Positions 1-5,921 of a DNA stretch of 12,393 bases are shown here, piece by piece. The translations under genes and the position numbers were made by a program. A model generated the notes under the pieces. It saw only the letters and a program-made list of their open reading frames with translations. It ran no database searches and had not been told where the DNA came from. Positions within the stretch are counted from its first letter, which is position 1; each line of letters opens with the position of its first letter. The stretch is from assembly GCA_964449175.1 (NCBI GenBank), contig CAYUYH010000060.1, forward strand, positions 1 to 12,393, read 5' to 3'. Source of the stretch: CAYUYH01 sp964449175 (lineage in GTDB: Bacteria > Planctomycetota > Phycisphaerae > SM23-33).

Positions 1-1581
1 TCGCGGGGCGATGAAGACCACCTGCATGCCCTCGTCGATGAGGGCGATTGGCCCGTGCTTCATCTCCGCCGCCGTCAGGCCCTCGGCGTGTATGTAGCTG
101 ATCTCATTGAGCTTCAGGGCGCCTTCCAGGGCGATGGGGTAGTTGTACCCCCTGCCGAGGAACAGCCAGTTGTCGCGATCGACGTACCGCTCGACGATCG
201 TCTTGACCTGGTCGGCGTGCTCCAGCACGCACTGGATCTTGTCTGGGATGGCCGACAGCTCGCGGATGTAGCCTTCCATGGCCGTCCGCGACATCAGCCG
301 CCTGCGGGCCAGCAGCAGGGCGATCATCGTCTCCACGGCGATCTGGCAGGTGAACGCCTTGGTGGACGCCACGCCAATCTCCGGCCCGGCGTGCAGATAG
401 ACGCCGGCATCGGTCTCGCGGGCGATGGTCGAGCCGACGACGTTGACGATGCCCAGCGTCAGGGCGCCCTTCTCCCTGGCCTCGCGCAGCGCGGCCAGCG
501 TGTCAGCCGTCTCGCCGGACTGGCTGATGGCGATCACGGCCGTGTCGTCCTCCACGATCGGGTTGCGGTAACGGAACTCGCTGGCGTACTGCACCTCGGT
601 CGGTATGCGAGCCAGGTCCTCGAACAGGTAGTCGCCCACCAGCGCCGCGTGCCACGCCGTGCCGCACGCGGTGAGAATGATGCGGTGGGCCTTGACCAAC
701 TGCCTGGCCAGCGACGACAACCCGCCGAGCTGCACGCGCATGTCCCGCAGGTCGAGTCGCCCTCGCAGCGTCATCCGCACCGCCTCGGGCTGCTCGAAAA
801 TCTCTTTCAGCATGAAGTGCTCGTAGCCGCCCTTGACGATCTGCTCCAGCGACCACTCGATCTGGTTGATCTCCTTGGAGATCGGAACCTTGTCGAGCGT
901 CATCGTCCGCACGCTGTCGCGCGTGATGACGGCCATCTCGTTGTCGTTGAGGTACATCACGTTGACCGTGTGCTCGATGATGGCCGAGGCGTCGGAGGCG
1001 ACGATGTACTCGCCGCTGCCCACGCCGACGATCAGCGGACTGCCCTTGCGGGCCACGACGATCTTGTCCGGCTCGTCGGCCGACATCACGGCGATGCCGT
1101 ACGTGCCGCTGACCTCGACCAGCGCCGACAGCACCGCCTCCTCCAGCGTGTCCGCGCCGTCGTAGTAGAAGTGGCCCACGAGCTGCGCGAGCACTTCGGT
1201 GTCCGTCTCGCTGACGAAGACGTGCCCCTCGCCCTCGAGGAACTGCTTCAGCGGCGCGTAGTTCTCGATGATGCCGTTGTGGACAAGCGCGATCCTGCCG
1301 GTCGCGTCGCAGTGCGGGTGGGCGTTGGCCTCGTTCGGCTCGCCGTGCGTGGCCCAGCGAGTGTGGGCGATGCCGACCGTGCCGGTGTTGATGGCCCGGT
1401 CGGACTCTATTCTTTTTTCCATCTCGGCGATCCGCCCCGGGCTCTTGGCGATGTGAAGCTTCCCGCCGTCGTATACGCAGATGCCCGACGAGTCGTACCC
1501 GCGATACTCCAGGCGCTTCAGGCCCTCGATCAGCACTTCACTGGCAGGCTTCGAGCCGATGTATCCGACGATGCCGCACAT
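1..1581 (-). CDS. glmS: Glutamine--fructose-6-phosphate aminotransferase (isomerizing), 3' end cut by window edge
   Basis: GlmS makes glucosamine-6-phosphate from fructose-6-phosphate and glutamine, the first committed step to UDP-GlcNAc for peptidoglycan and lipid A; it is cytosolic. The frame is open from the start at 1581 to the left edge, giving 527 residues with no stop. It opens MCGIVGYIGS, so Cys2 becomes the N-terminal nucleophile after Met removal. Glutaminase motifs follow: HTRWATHG (73-80), HNGIIENY (101-108) and SETDTE (124-129). The family signature YEHFMLKEIFEQP lies at 253-265. The first SIS domain has SQSGET (353-358) and ASTKAF (405-410); the second has EGALKLNEISYIHAE (486-500) and KHGPIAL (508-514). 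The family is about 610 residues, so roughly 80-90 C-terminal residues are missing only because the window ends. GGAG at 1590-1593, 8 nt upstream, supports the start. It is divergent from rarA. The leader is too short to hold a glmS ribozyme. Confidence 0.97.
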   Translation of the reverse strand, partial: MCGIVGYIGSKPASEVLIEGLKRLEYRGYDSSGICVYDGGKLHIAKSPGRIAEMEKRIESDRAINTGTVGIAHTRWATHGEPNEANAHPHCDATGRIALVHNGIIENYAPLKQFLEGEGHVFVSETDTEVLAQLVGHFYYDGADTLEEAVLSALVEVSGTYGIAVMSADEPDKIVVARKGSPLIVGVGSGEYIVASDASAIIEHTVNVMYLNDNEMAVITRDSVRTMTLDKVPISKEINQIEWSLEQIVKGGYEHFMLKEIFEQPEAVRMTLRGRLDLRDMRVQLGGLSSLARQLVKAHRIILTACGTAWHAALVGDYLFEDLARIPTEVQYASEFRYRNPIVEDDTAVIAISQSGETADTLAALREAREKGALTLGIVNVVGSTIARETDAGVYLHAGPEIGVASTKAFTCQIAVETMIALLLARRRLMSRTAMEGYIRELSAIPDKIQCVLEHADQVKTIVERYVDRDNWLFLGRGYNYPIALEGALKLNEISYIHAEGLTAAEMKHGPIALIDEGMQVVFIAPR

Positions 1582-1640
1582 ATCATGTTCTCCGAGAAGG
1601 CTCACCTCGCCGCTGCGACGCACTCCGTGCCGGCGAGGGG

Positions 1641-1669
1641 ATTCTATCACGCCTCCGTTTTCCAGACAT
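1641..1669 (-). promoter_or_regulatory. Candidate sigma70-type promoter for glmS
   Basis: On the minus strand a TAGAAT -10 (1646 to 1641, 5 of 6 consensus) lies 17 bp from a weak -35, ATGTCT (1669 to 1664, 3 of 6). Predicted transcription would begin near 1634 and leave a leader of about 50 nt before glmS. It sits in the 192-bp divergent glmS/rarA region. The -35 is poor, so this is a tentative call. Confidence 0.35.
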
Positions 1670-1735
1670 TTCCTTTTTCCGCCGGCGCCCCCCTGCTCTC
1701 CGCCGCGCAGCACAGCGCCCGGCGGCGGCCACGCG

Positions 1736-1764
1736 CTTCCACCCGGCCTGGCTGTCCTTATAAT
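1736..1764 (+). promoter_or_regulatory. Perfect TATAAT -10 just upstream of rarA
   Basis: TATAAT at 1759-1764 matches the -10 consensus exactly. A weak -35, CTTCCA (1736-1741, 3 of 6), lies 17 bp upstream. Initiation about 7 bp downstream of the -10 would fall near 1771, only about 3 nt before the rarA ATG at 1774. No Shine-Dalgarno sequence is seen, which is consistent with a leaderless or near-leaderless transcript. Confidence 0.45.
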
Positions 1765-1773
1765 GTCTTACGT

Positions 1774-3138
1774 ATGAATCGGCGGACGAGGACGAATCTA
1801 TTTCGCCAATCTGAGGAGGACGCCGTCGCCGCCAACGCCCCCCTGGCCGTCCGAATGCGCCCGCGGACCCTCGACGAGATCGTCGGCCAGGACGCGTTCC
1901 TGGGCCCCGGGCGGATGCTGCGGCGGATGTTGGAGGCGGGCAGGCTGTCGTCGCTGGTGTTCTGGGGCCCGCCCGGCAGCGGCAAGACGACGCTGGCCCA
2001 CGTCATCGCCAGGCACTGCGACTGCGGCTTCTTCATGCTGAACGCCGCGTCGGCCACCGTCGCCGACGTGCGGGAGATCATCGAGCATGCCCGGGCCGCC
2101 CTAGCCTCGGCCGGCAAGCGGACTGTCCTGTTCATGGACGAGCTGCACCGTTTCAACCGCGCCCAACAGGACGTGCTGCTCAACGACGTCGAGAGCGGAA
2201 CGGTCATCCTGATCGGCGCGACGACCGAGAACCCCTTCTTCACCATCAACTCGCCGCTGCTCAGCCGCTCGACGATCTTCCAGTTCGCCGCCTTGAACGA
2301 GGGCGACATCGTCAAGCTGCTTCGCCGCGCGCTGGCCGACAAGCAGCGCGGCCTGGGCAACTGCAAGGTCCAGGCCGACGACGAGGCCCTGCAACACCTG
2401 GCGACCATCTCCGACGGCGACGCCCGCCGGGCACTGACAGCCCTGGAGGTCGGCGTGCTCAGCCAGCTCCACGCCGCCGGCAGCGACGACGCGCAAGTGG
2501 CCTTCGACCTCGCCGCTGCGCAGGAGTCCATCCAGGCCAAGGCCATCCAGTACGACTCGTTCGGCGACGGGCACTACGACGCGGCCAGCGCGTTCATCAA
2601 GTCCATGCGGGGCAGCGACCCGGACGCGACGGTGTATTGGCTGGCGAAGATGCTGACGGCCGGCGAGGACCCCCGCTTCATCGCGCGGCGGATCGCCATC
2701 CTGGCCAGCGAGGACATCGGCAACGCCGACCCGCGGGCGATATCGGTCGCGGCTGCGGCGTTCGAGATCACCGAGCGGATCGGCATGCCCGAGTGCCGCA
2801 TCACGCTGGCGCAGGCGGCCGTCTACATGGCCTGCGCGCCGAAGTCCAACGCCTCGTACCTGGCCGTCGACGCGGCGATCGATGACGTCAAGGGCAACCG
2901 CACCATCCCCGTGCCCAAGCACCTCCGCAACGCACCGCACCCCGGCATGGCCGAGCAGTTCGGCTACTCCAAGGGCTATCAGTACAGCCACAACCATCCC
3001 GGCGGCGTCAGCCCCGACCAGGACTACCTCGGCGTGGACAAGAGCTACTACGCCCCCACCGACCGCGGCTACGAGAAGCACATCGCCGCATACCTCGAAT
3101 ACGTCCGCAAGATGCAGGGCAAGCCCGACCGCGACTGA
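1774..3138 (+). CDS. rarA: Replication-associated recombination protein A (AAA+ ATPase, RarA/MgsA family)
   Basis: RarA is a cytosolic AAA+ ATPase related to clamp-loader subunits and RuvB that acts at stalled replication forks. The 454-residue product is the usual family length. It has the N-terminal signature PLAVRMRPRTLDEIVGQ (23-39), Walker A GPPGSGKT (65-72), Walker B with the DE pair in VLFMDELHRF (118-127), sensor 1 GATTENP (148-154), arginine finger in LLSRST (162-167) and sensor 2 GDARRALTALE (215-225). The C-terminal tetramerisation region carries AGEDPRFIARRIAILASEDIG (296-316) and PHPGMAEQFGYSKGY (389-403). The frame is open far upstream, but that part is antisense to glmS. The ATG at 1774 is chosen because starting at the next Met (28) would cut into the conserved PLAVRMRP. 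There is no ribosome binding site; a TATAAT box ends 9 nt before the start. It is a single gene, divergent from glmS. Confidence 0.96.
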   Translation: MNRRTRTNLFRQSEEDAVAANAPLAVRMRPRTLDEIVGQDAFLGPGRMLRRMLEAGRLSSLVFWGPPGSGKTTLAHVIARHCDCGFFMLNAASATVADVREIIEHARAALASAGKRTVLFMDELHRFNRAQQDVLLNDVESGTVILIGATTENPFFTINSPLLSRSTIFQFAALNEGDIVKLLRRALADKQRGLGNCKVQADDEALQHLATISDGDARRALTALEVGVLSQLHAAGSDDAQVAFDLAAAQESIQAKAIQYDSFGDGHYDAASAFIKSMRGSDPDATVYWLAKMLTAGEDPRFIARRIAILASEDIGNADPRAISVAAAAFEITERIGMPECRITLAQAAVYMACAPKSNASYLAVDAAIDDVKGNRTIPVPKHLRNAPHPGMAEQFGYSKGYQYSHNHPGGVSPDQDYLGVDKSYYAPTDRGYEKHIAAYLEYVRKMQGKPDRD

Positions 3139-3197
3139 CCCCCGAACGCCGCGGCACAGATAGCGACTCAATCGCCGGCCTGACGGACCTCAAGGAG

Positions 3198-3311
3198 CAA
3201 TGTCAAATGCCTGATGCCAAATGCTGAATGGTCGCGCGCATGGGAGCGGGCCGGCAACGCCAGCCCGCCAGCCCGCGTCATTTGACATTTGGCACTGAAC
3301 ATTGAGCATTG
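3198..3311. repeat. Long imperfect inverted repeat with AAATGCC-type arms
   Basis: The left arm (3198-3230) and the reverse complement of the right arm (3279-3311) align over about 33 bases at roughly three-quarters identity, sharing CAATG, TGCCAAATG and a CAAATG-type end. The arms are AT-rich and built from short AAATG/CAAATG words. The 48-base loop is GC-rich and can fold on itself (GCGGGC 3246-3251 with GCCCGC 3263-3268). The element lies downstream of rarA and of the convergent Spy-like gene. There is no T-tract, so it is not a standard intrinsic terminator, though it could stop RNA polymerase or protect 3' ends. It resembles mobile REP-like intergenic elements. Confidence 0.6.
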
Positions 3312-3335
3312 GCCCAACGTCTTCCCTGTGGCCAC

Positions 3336-3491
3336 GCTGTTGTCGCCTCTACTCTGTGACCTTTGTGTCCTCTGTGGTAAGAGCTGTTGCCGTTTCTCCT
3401 CTGTGTCCTTCGAGGTCCGGGCTGTTGTCGTTTCTACTTCGTGATCTTTGTGCCCTTTGTGGTTAAGGCTGTTTGGCGGTTCCTACTCCGT
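3336..3491. repeat. Tandem intergenic repeat, period 47 bp, about 3.5 units
   Basis: Units begin with GCTGTTGTCG or a close variant at 3336, 3383, 3421 and 3468. The first and third are 47 bp, the second is 38 bp with an internal loss, and the fourth is partial. Each full unit reads GCTGTTGTCG, then TTTCTACTTCGTG, then CTTTGTG and CCTTTGTGG words; on the other strand this gives CACAAAG/CACAGAG triplets. The fourth unit overlaps the last bases of the minus-strand Spy-like gene, and its CTACT supplies the TAG stop at 3483-3485. The units are contiguous without spacers, so this is not a CRISPR array. No coding potential was accepted in 3139-3482. Confidence 0.75.
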
Positions 3492-4082
3492 CGGGCCATC
3501 GGCGGGCGGCGTGGCCGGCGTCGGCGTAGGAGGCAGGTCAAGCTTGACCGCCTCGTCGGCGGGCTCGGGATGGACGCGGGGGGTCTCGTCGTCGCACTTG
3601 GCCTGCTTGTCAGCCATCTTGCACTTGCCCGGCAGACACATCTTGGCGTCCGGCGCATCGGCGAGAGCCTTGGCTTGATCGGCCGTGAGCACCTTGGCGG
3701 CCTTGGCGGCGGCCTCGGCGGCAATTCGCTTCAGCTCGACCTTCTGCTCGTCGGTGAGCTTGAGCTCCTCAGCCATGGCGAGCAGGACGGCTGGGGTGTG
3801 CCTGCTCAGCGGGGCGCATGCCATACCGCCGCACATGCCCTTGGCGGCCTTGTCGTCTATAGTCATCCCGCAGCACGGGCAGGTGGTCGGCTGCTTGTCG
3901 GCGTCCTTCTCGGCGTCCTTGTCATTGACCTTGTCCTTGTCCTTGTCCTTCTCGCCGCCGATGGGGAGTTTGATCTCCAAGCCGGCCCCGAACCCGACGC
4001 GTGCGGTCGCCACGGCGCGCGTCAGCGCGATCCCGGCCGCCAATACGACCAGCAGCAGCATTGGGAATATAGTCCGCTTCAT
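3483..4082 (-). CDS. Exported Cys/Met-rich protein with two LTxxQ motifs (Spy/CpxP-like), possible metal-responsive envelope protein
   Basis: The product has 199 residues. An N-terminal signal or anchor (K2, R3, hydrophobic 5-20, AxA near 23-27) implies export to the periplasm. Next are a Lys/Asp tract (44-63), a cysteine cluster TCPCCGM (67-73) with MCGGMAC (83-89), a helical region holding LTDEQ (109-113) and LTADQ (132-136), then KMCLPGKCKM (147-156), Cys163 and a Pro-rich tail. Paired LTxxQ motifs mark the Spy/CpxP/heavy-metal-resistance superfamily of periplasmic chaperones and metal sensors. The eight cysteines and the Met residues beside them suggest soft-metal binding, which is inference. 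GGAGAGGA at 4089-4096, 6 nt from the ATG, fixes the start. It is divergent from the folate cyclo-ligase gene. The coding call is firm; the function is tentative. Confidence 0.72.
   Translation of the reverse strand: MKRTIFPMLLLVVLAAGIALTRAVATARVGFGAGLEIKLPIGGEKDKDKDKVNDKDAEKDADKQPTTCPCCGMTIDDKAAKGMCGGMACAPLSRHTPAVLLAMAEELKLTDEQKVELKRIAAEAAAKAAKVLTADQAKALADAPDAKMCLPGKCKMADKQAKCDDETPRVHPEPADEAVKLDLPPTPTPATPPADGPTE
3929..3953 (-). repeat. Hexanucleotide coding microsatellite (Asp-Lys repeat)
   Basis: The plus strand shows three exact CCTTGT units (3929-3946) followed by a CCTTCTC variant. On the coding strand these give alternating Lys and Asp codons, extended by related codons into the tract at residues 44-63 of the Spy-like protein. 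Gain or loss of a unit keeps the frame, so the linker length could vary between strains. Confidence 0.7.
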
Positions 4083-4157
4083 GTTCAGTCCTCTCCGAGG
4101 GTTTGTGTCTCGCGAATCGGCCTGCGGCGGCGCGGCGGCGCCCGGCAGGCCTGTGGC

Positions 4158-4163
4158 ATTGTA
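4158..4163 (-). promoter_or_regulatory. Possible -10 box for the Spy-like gene
   Basis: TACAAT (minus strand, 4163 to 4158) matches 5 of 6 -10 bases and would give a leader of about 70 nt. No convincing -35 lies 16-18 bp upstream, so another sigma factor or an activator may be needed, or the match may be chance. Confidence 0.25.
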
Positions 4164-4220
4164 CGCAGGCACATCCGCCGCCGCCAGATGCGCCCAATCG
4201 CCCGGGCAGGCCGTTTTCGC

Positions 4221-4250
4221 TTGCCTTCGGGCGGGTGTGAATCTGACAAT
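4221..4250 (+). promoter_or_regulatory. Candidate promoter for the folate cyclo-ligase operon
   Basis: TTGCCT (4221-4226, 4 of 6) and GACAAT (4245-4250, 4 of 6) are separated by 18 bp. Initiation near 4257 would leave only about 6 nt before the ATG at 4263. The gene lacks a clear Shine-Dalgarno sequence, so this again suggests a near-leaderless message. Confidence 0.4.
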
Positions 4251-4262
4251 AGGCCGCGACCT

Positions 4263-4835
4263 ATGAAGAGGGCTATCCGCAAGGAGATGTTGGCGGCGAT
4301 GTCCGCCATGACGCCGGACGTCGTCGCGGCCAAGAGCCGGCAGGCCTGCGACAGGCTTACCCGGCTGGACGAGTTCCGCTCGGCCCGGACCGTCATGCTG
4401 TACCTGCCCGTGCCCCTGGAGGTGGACACGGCGCACCTGGCCCTGTCGGCCTGGCAGGACGGCAAGACCGTCGTCGTGCCAAGGGTGTTCTGGGACCAGA
4501 GGCACATGACGCCGGTGGTCTGCCGCTCGCTGAGCGACGACGACCTGTCGACCGGCCGGTTCGGCATCCGCGAGCCGGCGGCGGGCGAGCCCTGGCCGAT
4601 CGAGGACATCGACCTCGTGGTCACGCCGGCGCTGGCGTTTGACCGTCGCGGGCACAGGCTCGGGCGCGGCGGAGGATTCTACGACTGCTTCCTCGCCCAG
4701 CCGGGACTGCACGCCGCGGCGGTCGGGCTGGCCTTCGCCGAGCAGGTGGTCGACGAGCTGCCGACACACGACAACGATCATCCGGTGAGCATACTGGTGA
4801 CAGACGAGCAGGTGATGCGTTTCACCGTCGCCTAG
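4263..4835 (+). CDS. 5-formyltetrahydrofolate cyclo-ligase (MTHFS / YgfA family)
   Basis: This cytosolic enzyme converts 5-formyltetrahydrofolate to 5,10-methenyltetrahydrofolate using ATP, recycling a folate storage form. The 190-residue length is typical. Visible motifs are the N-terminal basic segment KRAIRKEML (2-10), the folate-side stretch YLPVPLEVDT (47-56), FGIREP (100-105), the ATP/phosphate loop HRLGRGGGFYD (131-141) preceded by VVTPALAFD (119-127), and a C-terminal VGLAFAEQVVDELPTHDNDH (154-173). The frame is open upstream to 3387 but that part is antisense to the Spy-like gene; ATG 4263 gives the family's normal N-terminus. No good ribosome binding site is seen. It is the first gene of a likely operon, with the transpeptidase starting 30 nt downstream. 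Product identity is strong; no link to the envelope genes that follow is obvious. Confidence 0.93.
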   Translation: MKRAIRKEMLAAMSAMTPDVVAAKSRQACDRLTRLDEFRSARTVMLYLPVPLEVDTAHLALSAWQDGKTVVVPRVFWDQRHMTPVVCRSLSDDDLSTGRFGIREPAAGEPWPIEDIDLVVTPALAFDRRGHRLGRGGGFYDCFLAQPGLHAAAVGLAFAEQVVDELPTHDNDHPVSILVTDEQVMRFTVA

Positions 4836-4865
4836 CCGGCGCGTCGCGCCTGAGGAGTCTTCCAC

Positions 4866-5921
4866 GTGAAAGCCAAGAACAGACAAGCCGTCACGATGCT
4901 GGCAGTGCTGACCGTCGTCGCCGTCGCCTTCTTCATCTGGGCAACGAGGCAAGGCGACAGGAGCGGCGCGAGCTCGTCCGGCCTGGGCGAGACCACAACG
5001 CTGACGGCCGAAGACGGTCAGGCCGGCGCGCCGACGCAGACGCCGGCAGTGGCGAGGCCTCCAGCGCCGCCGGATGCCGCCACGCCCCCGACCACGCCGC
5101 CGCCGATGGACAGCGCCCCGCCGCGGCGGGCCGAGGCCGTCGCCGCCCTTCAGCACGGGCTCGAGCTGGCAGAGGCCGGTGAGCTGCTGGCCGCACGGGC
5201 CGAGCTGTCGAAGGCGATATTCTCCGGCCTGCTCGACGACGCCCAGGCCGACCAGGCCCGCGACGCGGCGGCCAAGATCGCCGACGCGACGATATTCGCG
5301 CCGAACTTCTACGACGGCGATCCCTACGCCTTCCAGTACACCTTCCAGCCCGGCGAGATCCTCACCAAGGTCGAGCGGAAGCTCAACCTGCACGTGCCGG
5401 CCCAGTTGATCCTCCGCGTCAACCACATCGGCAGCGCCCGCTCCATCCGCGCCGGCCAGACGCTCAAGATGGTCCAGGGGCCCTTCCACGCCATCGTCCG
5501 CAAGAGCACGTTCACGATCGACCTGTACCTCCACCGCTCGGACCTGCCGCCGGTGTTCATCCGGCGGCTGCCGGTGGGCCTGGGGGCCGACGGCTCGACG
5601 CCGGTCGGCGCGTGGAAGGTCGGCAAGGGCAGGAAGATGCTCAACGCGACGTGGTTCCCGCCGCCCAGCAGCGACATCCGCACGCCGCTTCGCCCGGGCG
5701 ACCCGGACTACCCGCTCGGCAAGGCTGGCTACTGGATAGGCCTGATCGGCACGGACCCCAACACCGCCTCCTACGACGGCTACGGGCTGCACGGCACGAA
5801 CGACCCGGGCAGCATCGGCACGGCCGCGTCGCTGGGCTGCATACGACTGGCCGACTCCGACATCGAGTTCGTCTTCTCGCTGCTGTACGAGGAATGGTCC
5901 ACCGTCCAGGTGACGCCGTGA
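4866..5921 (+). CDS. L,D-transpeptidase (YkuD domain) with LysM domain and N-terminal membrane anchor
   Basis: YkuD L,D-transpeptidases form 3-3 peptidoglycan cross-links or attach proteins to it, working outside the inner membrane. The product has 351 residues: a basic N-terminus and hydrophobic anchor (9-26), a Thr/Pro/Ala-rich linker (about 40-87), a short helical segment (88-140) that looks TPR-like, a LysM domain (about 157-203, YTFQPGEIL to IRAGQTLKM) for glycan binding, and the YkuD domain (about 212-350). The catalytic motif is complete: HGTNDPGSIG (309-318) and SLGCIRL (322-328), with Cys325 the nucleophile, His309 and Arg327. The start is GTG with GAGGAG at 4852-4857, 8 nt upstream. 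The 30-nt gap after the cyclo-ligase and the overlap with the next gene indicate co-transcription. The anchor lacks a clear cleavage site, so a membrane-tethered enzyme is likely. Confidence 0.93.
   Translation: MKAKNRQAVTMLAVLTVVAVAFFIWATRQGDRSGASSSGLGETTTLTAEDGQAGAPTQTPAVARPPAPPDAATPPTTPPPMDSAPPRRAEAVAALQHGLELAEAGELLAARAELSKAIFSGLLDDAQADQARDAAAKIADATIFAPNFYDGDPYAFQYTFQPGEILTKVERKLNLHVPAQLILRVNHIGSARSIRAGQTLKMVQGPFHAIVRKSTFTIDLYLHRSDLPPVFIRRLPVGLGADGSTPVGAWKVGKGRKMLNATWFPPPSSDIRTPLRPGDPDYPLGKAGYWIGLIGTDPNTASYDGYGLHGTNDPGSIGTAASLGCIRLADSDIEFVFSLLYEEWSTVQVTP

Noticed and set aside
1582..1634. glmS ribozyme in the glmS leader
   Set aside because: The likely leader is about 50 nt, too short for the ribozyme core, and the ribozyme is mainly known from Firmicutes.
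55..1773. Long open frame upstream of and continuous with rarA
   Set aside because: It is antisense to glmS, whose protein motifs are unmistakable; the translation is low-complexity Arg/Ala/Val/Leu-rich, as expected from GC-rich shadow frames.
2101..3171. 356-codon minus-strand frame opposite rarA
   Set aside because: rarA has complete AAA+ motifs on the other strand; this translation is a composition-driven shadow.
3336..3491. CRISPR array
   Set aside because: Units are contiguous with no unique spacers, units differ in length, and there are no cas genes nearby.
4083..5792. Long minus-strand extension of the Spy-like frame
   Set aside because: It is antisense to the cyclo-ligase and transpeptidase genes, and the strong ribosome binding site and signal peptide place the true start at 4082.
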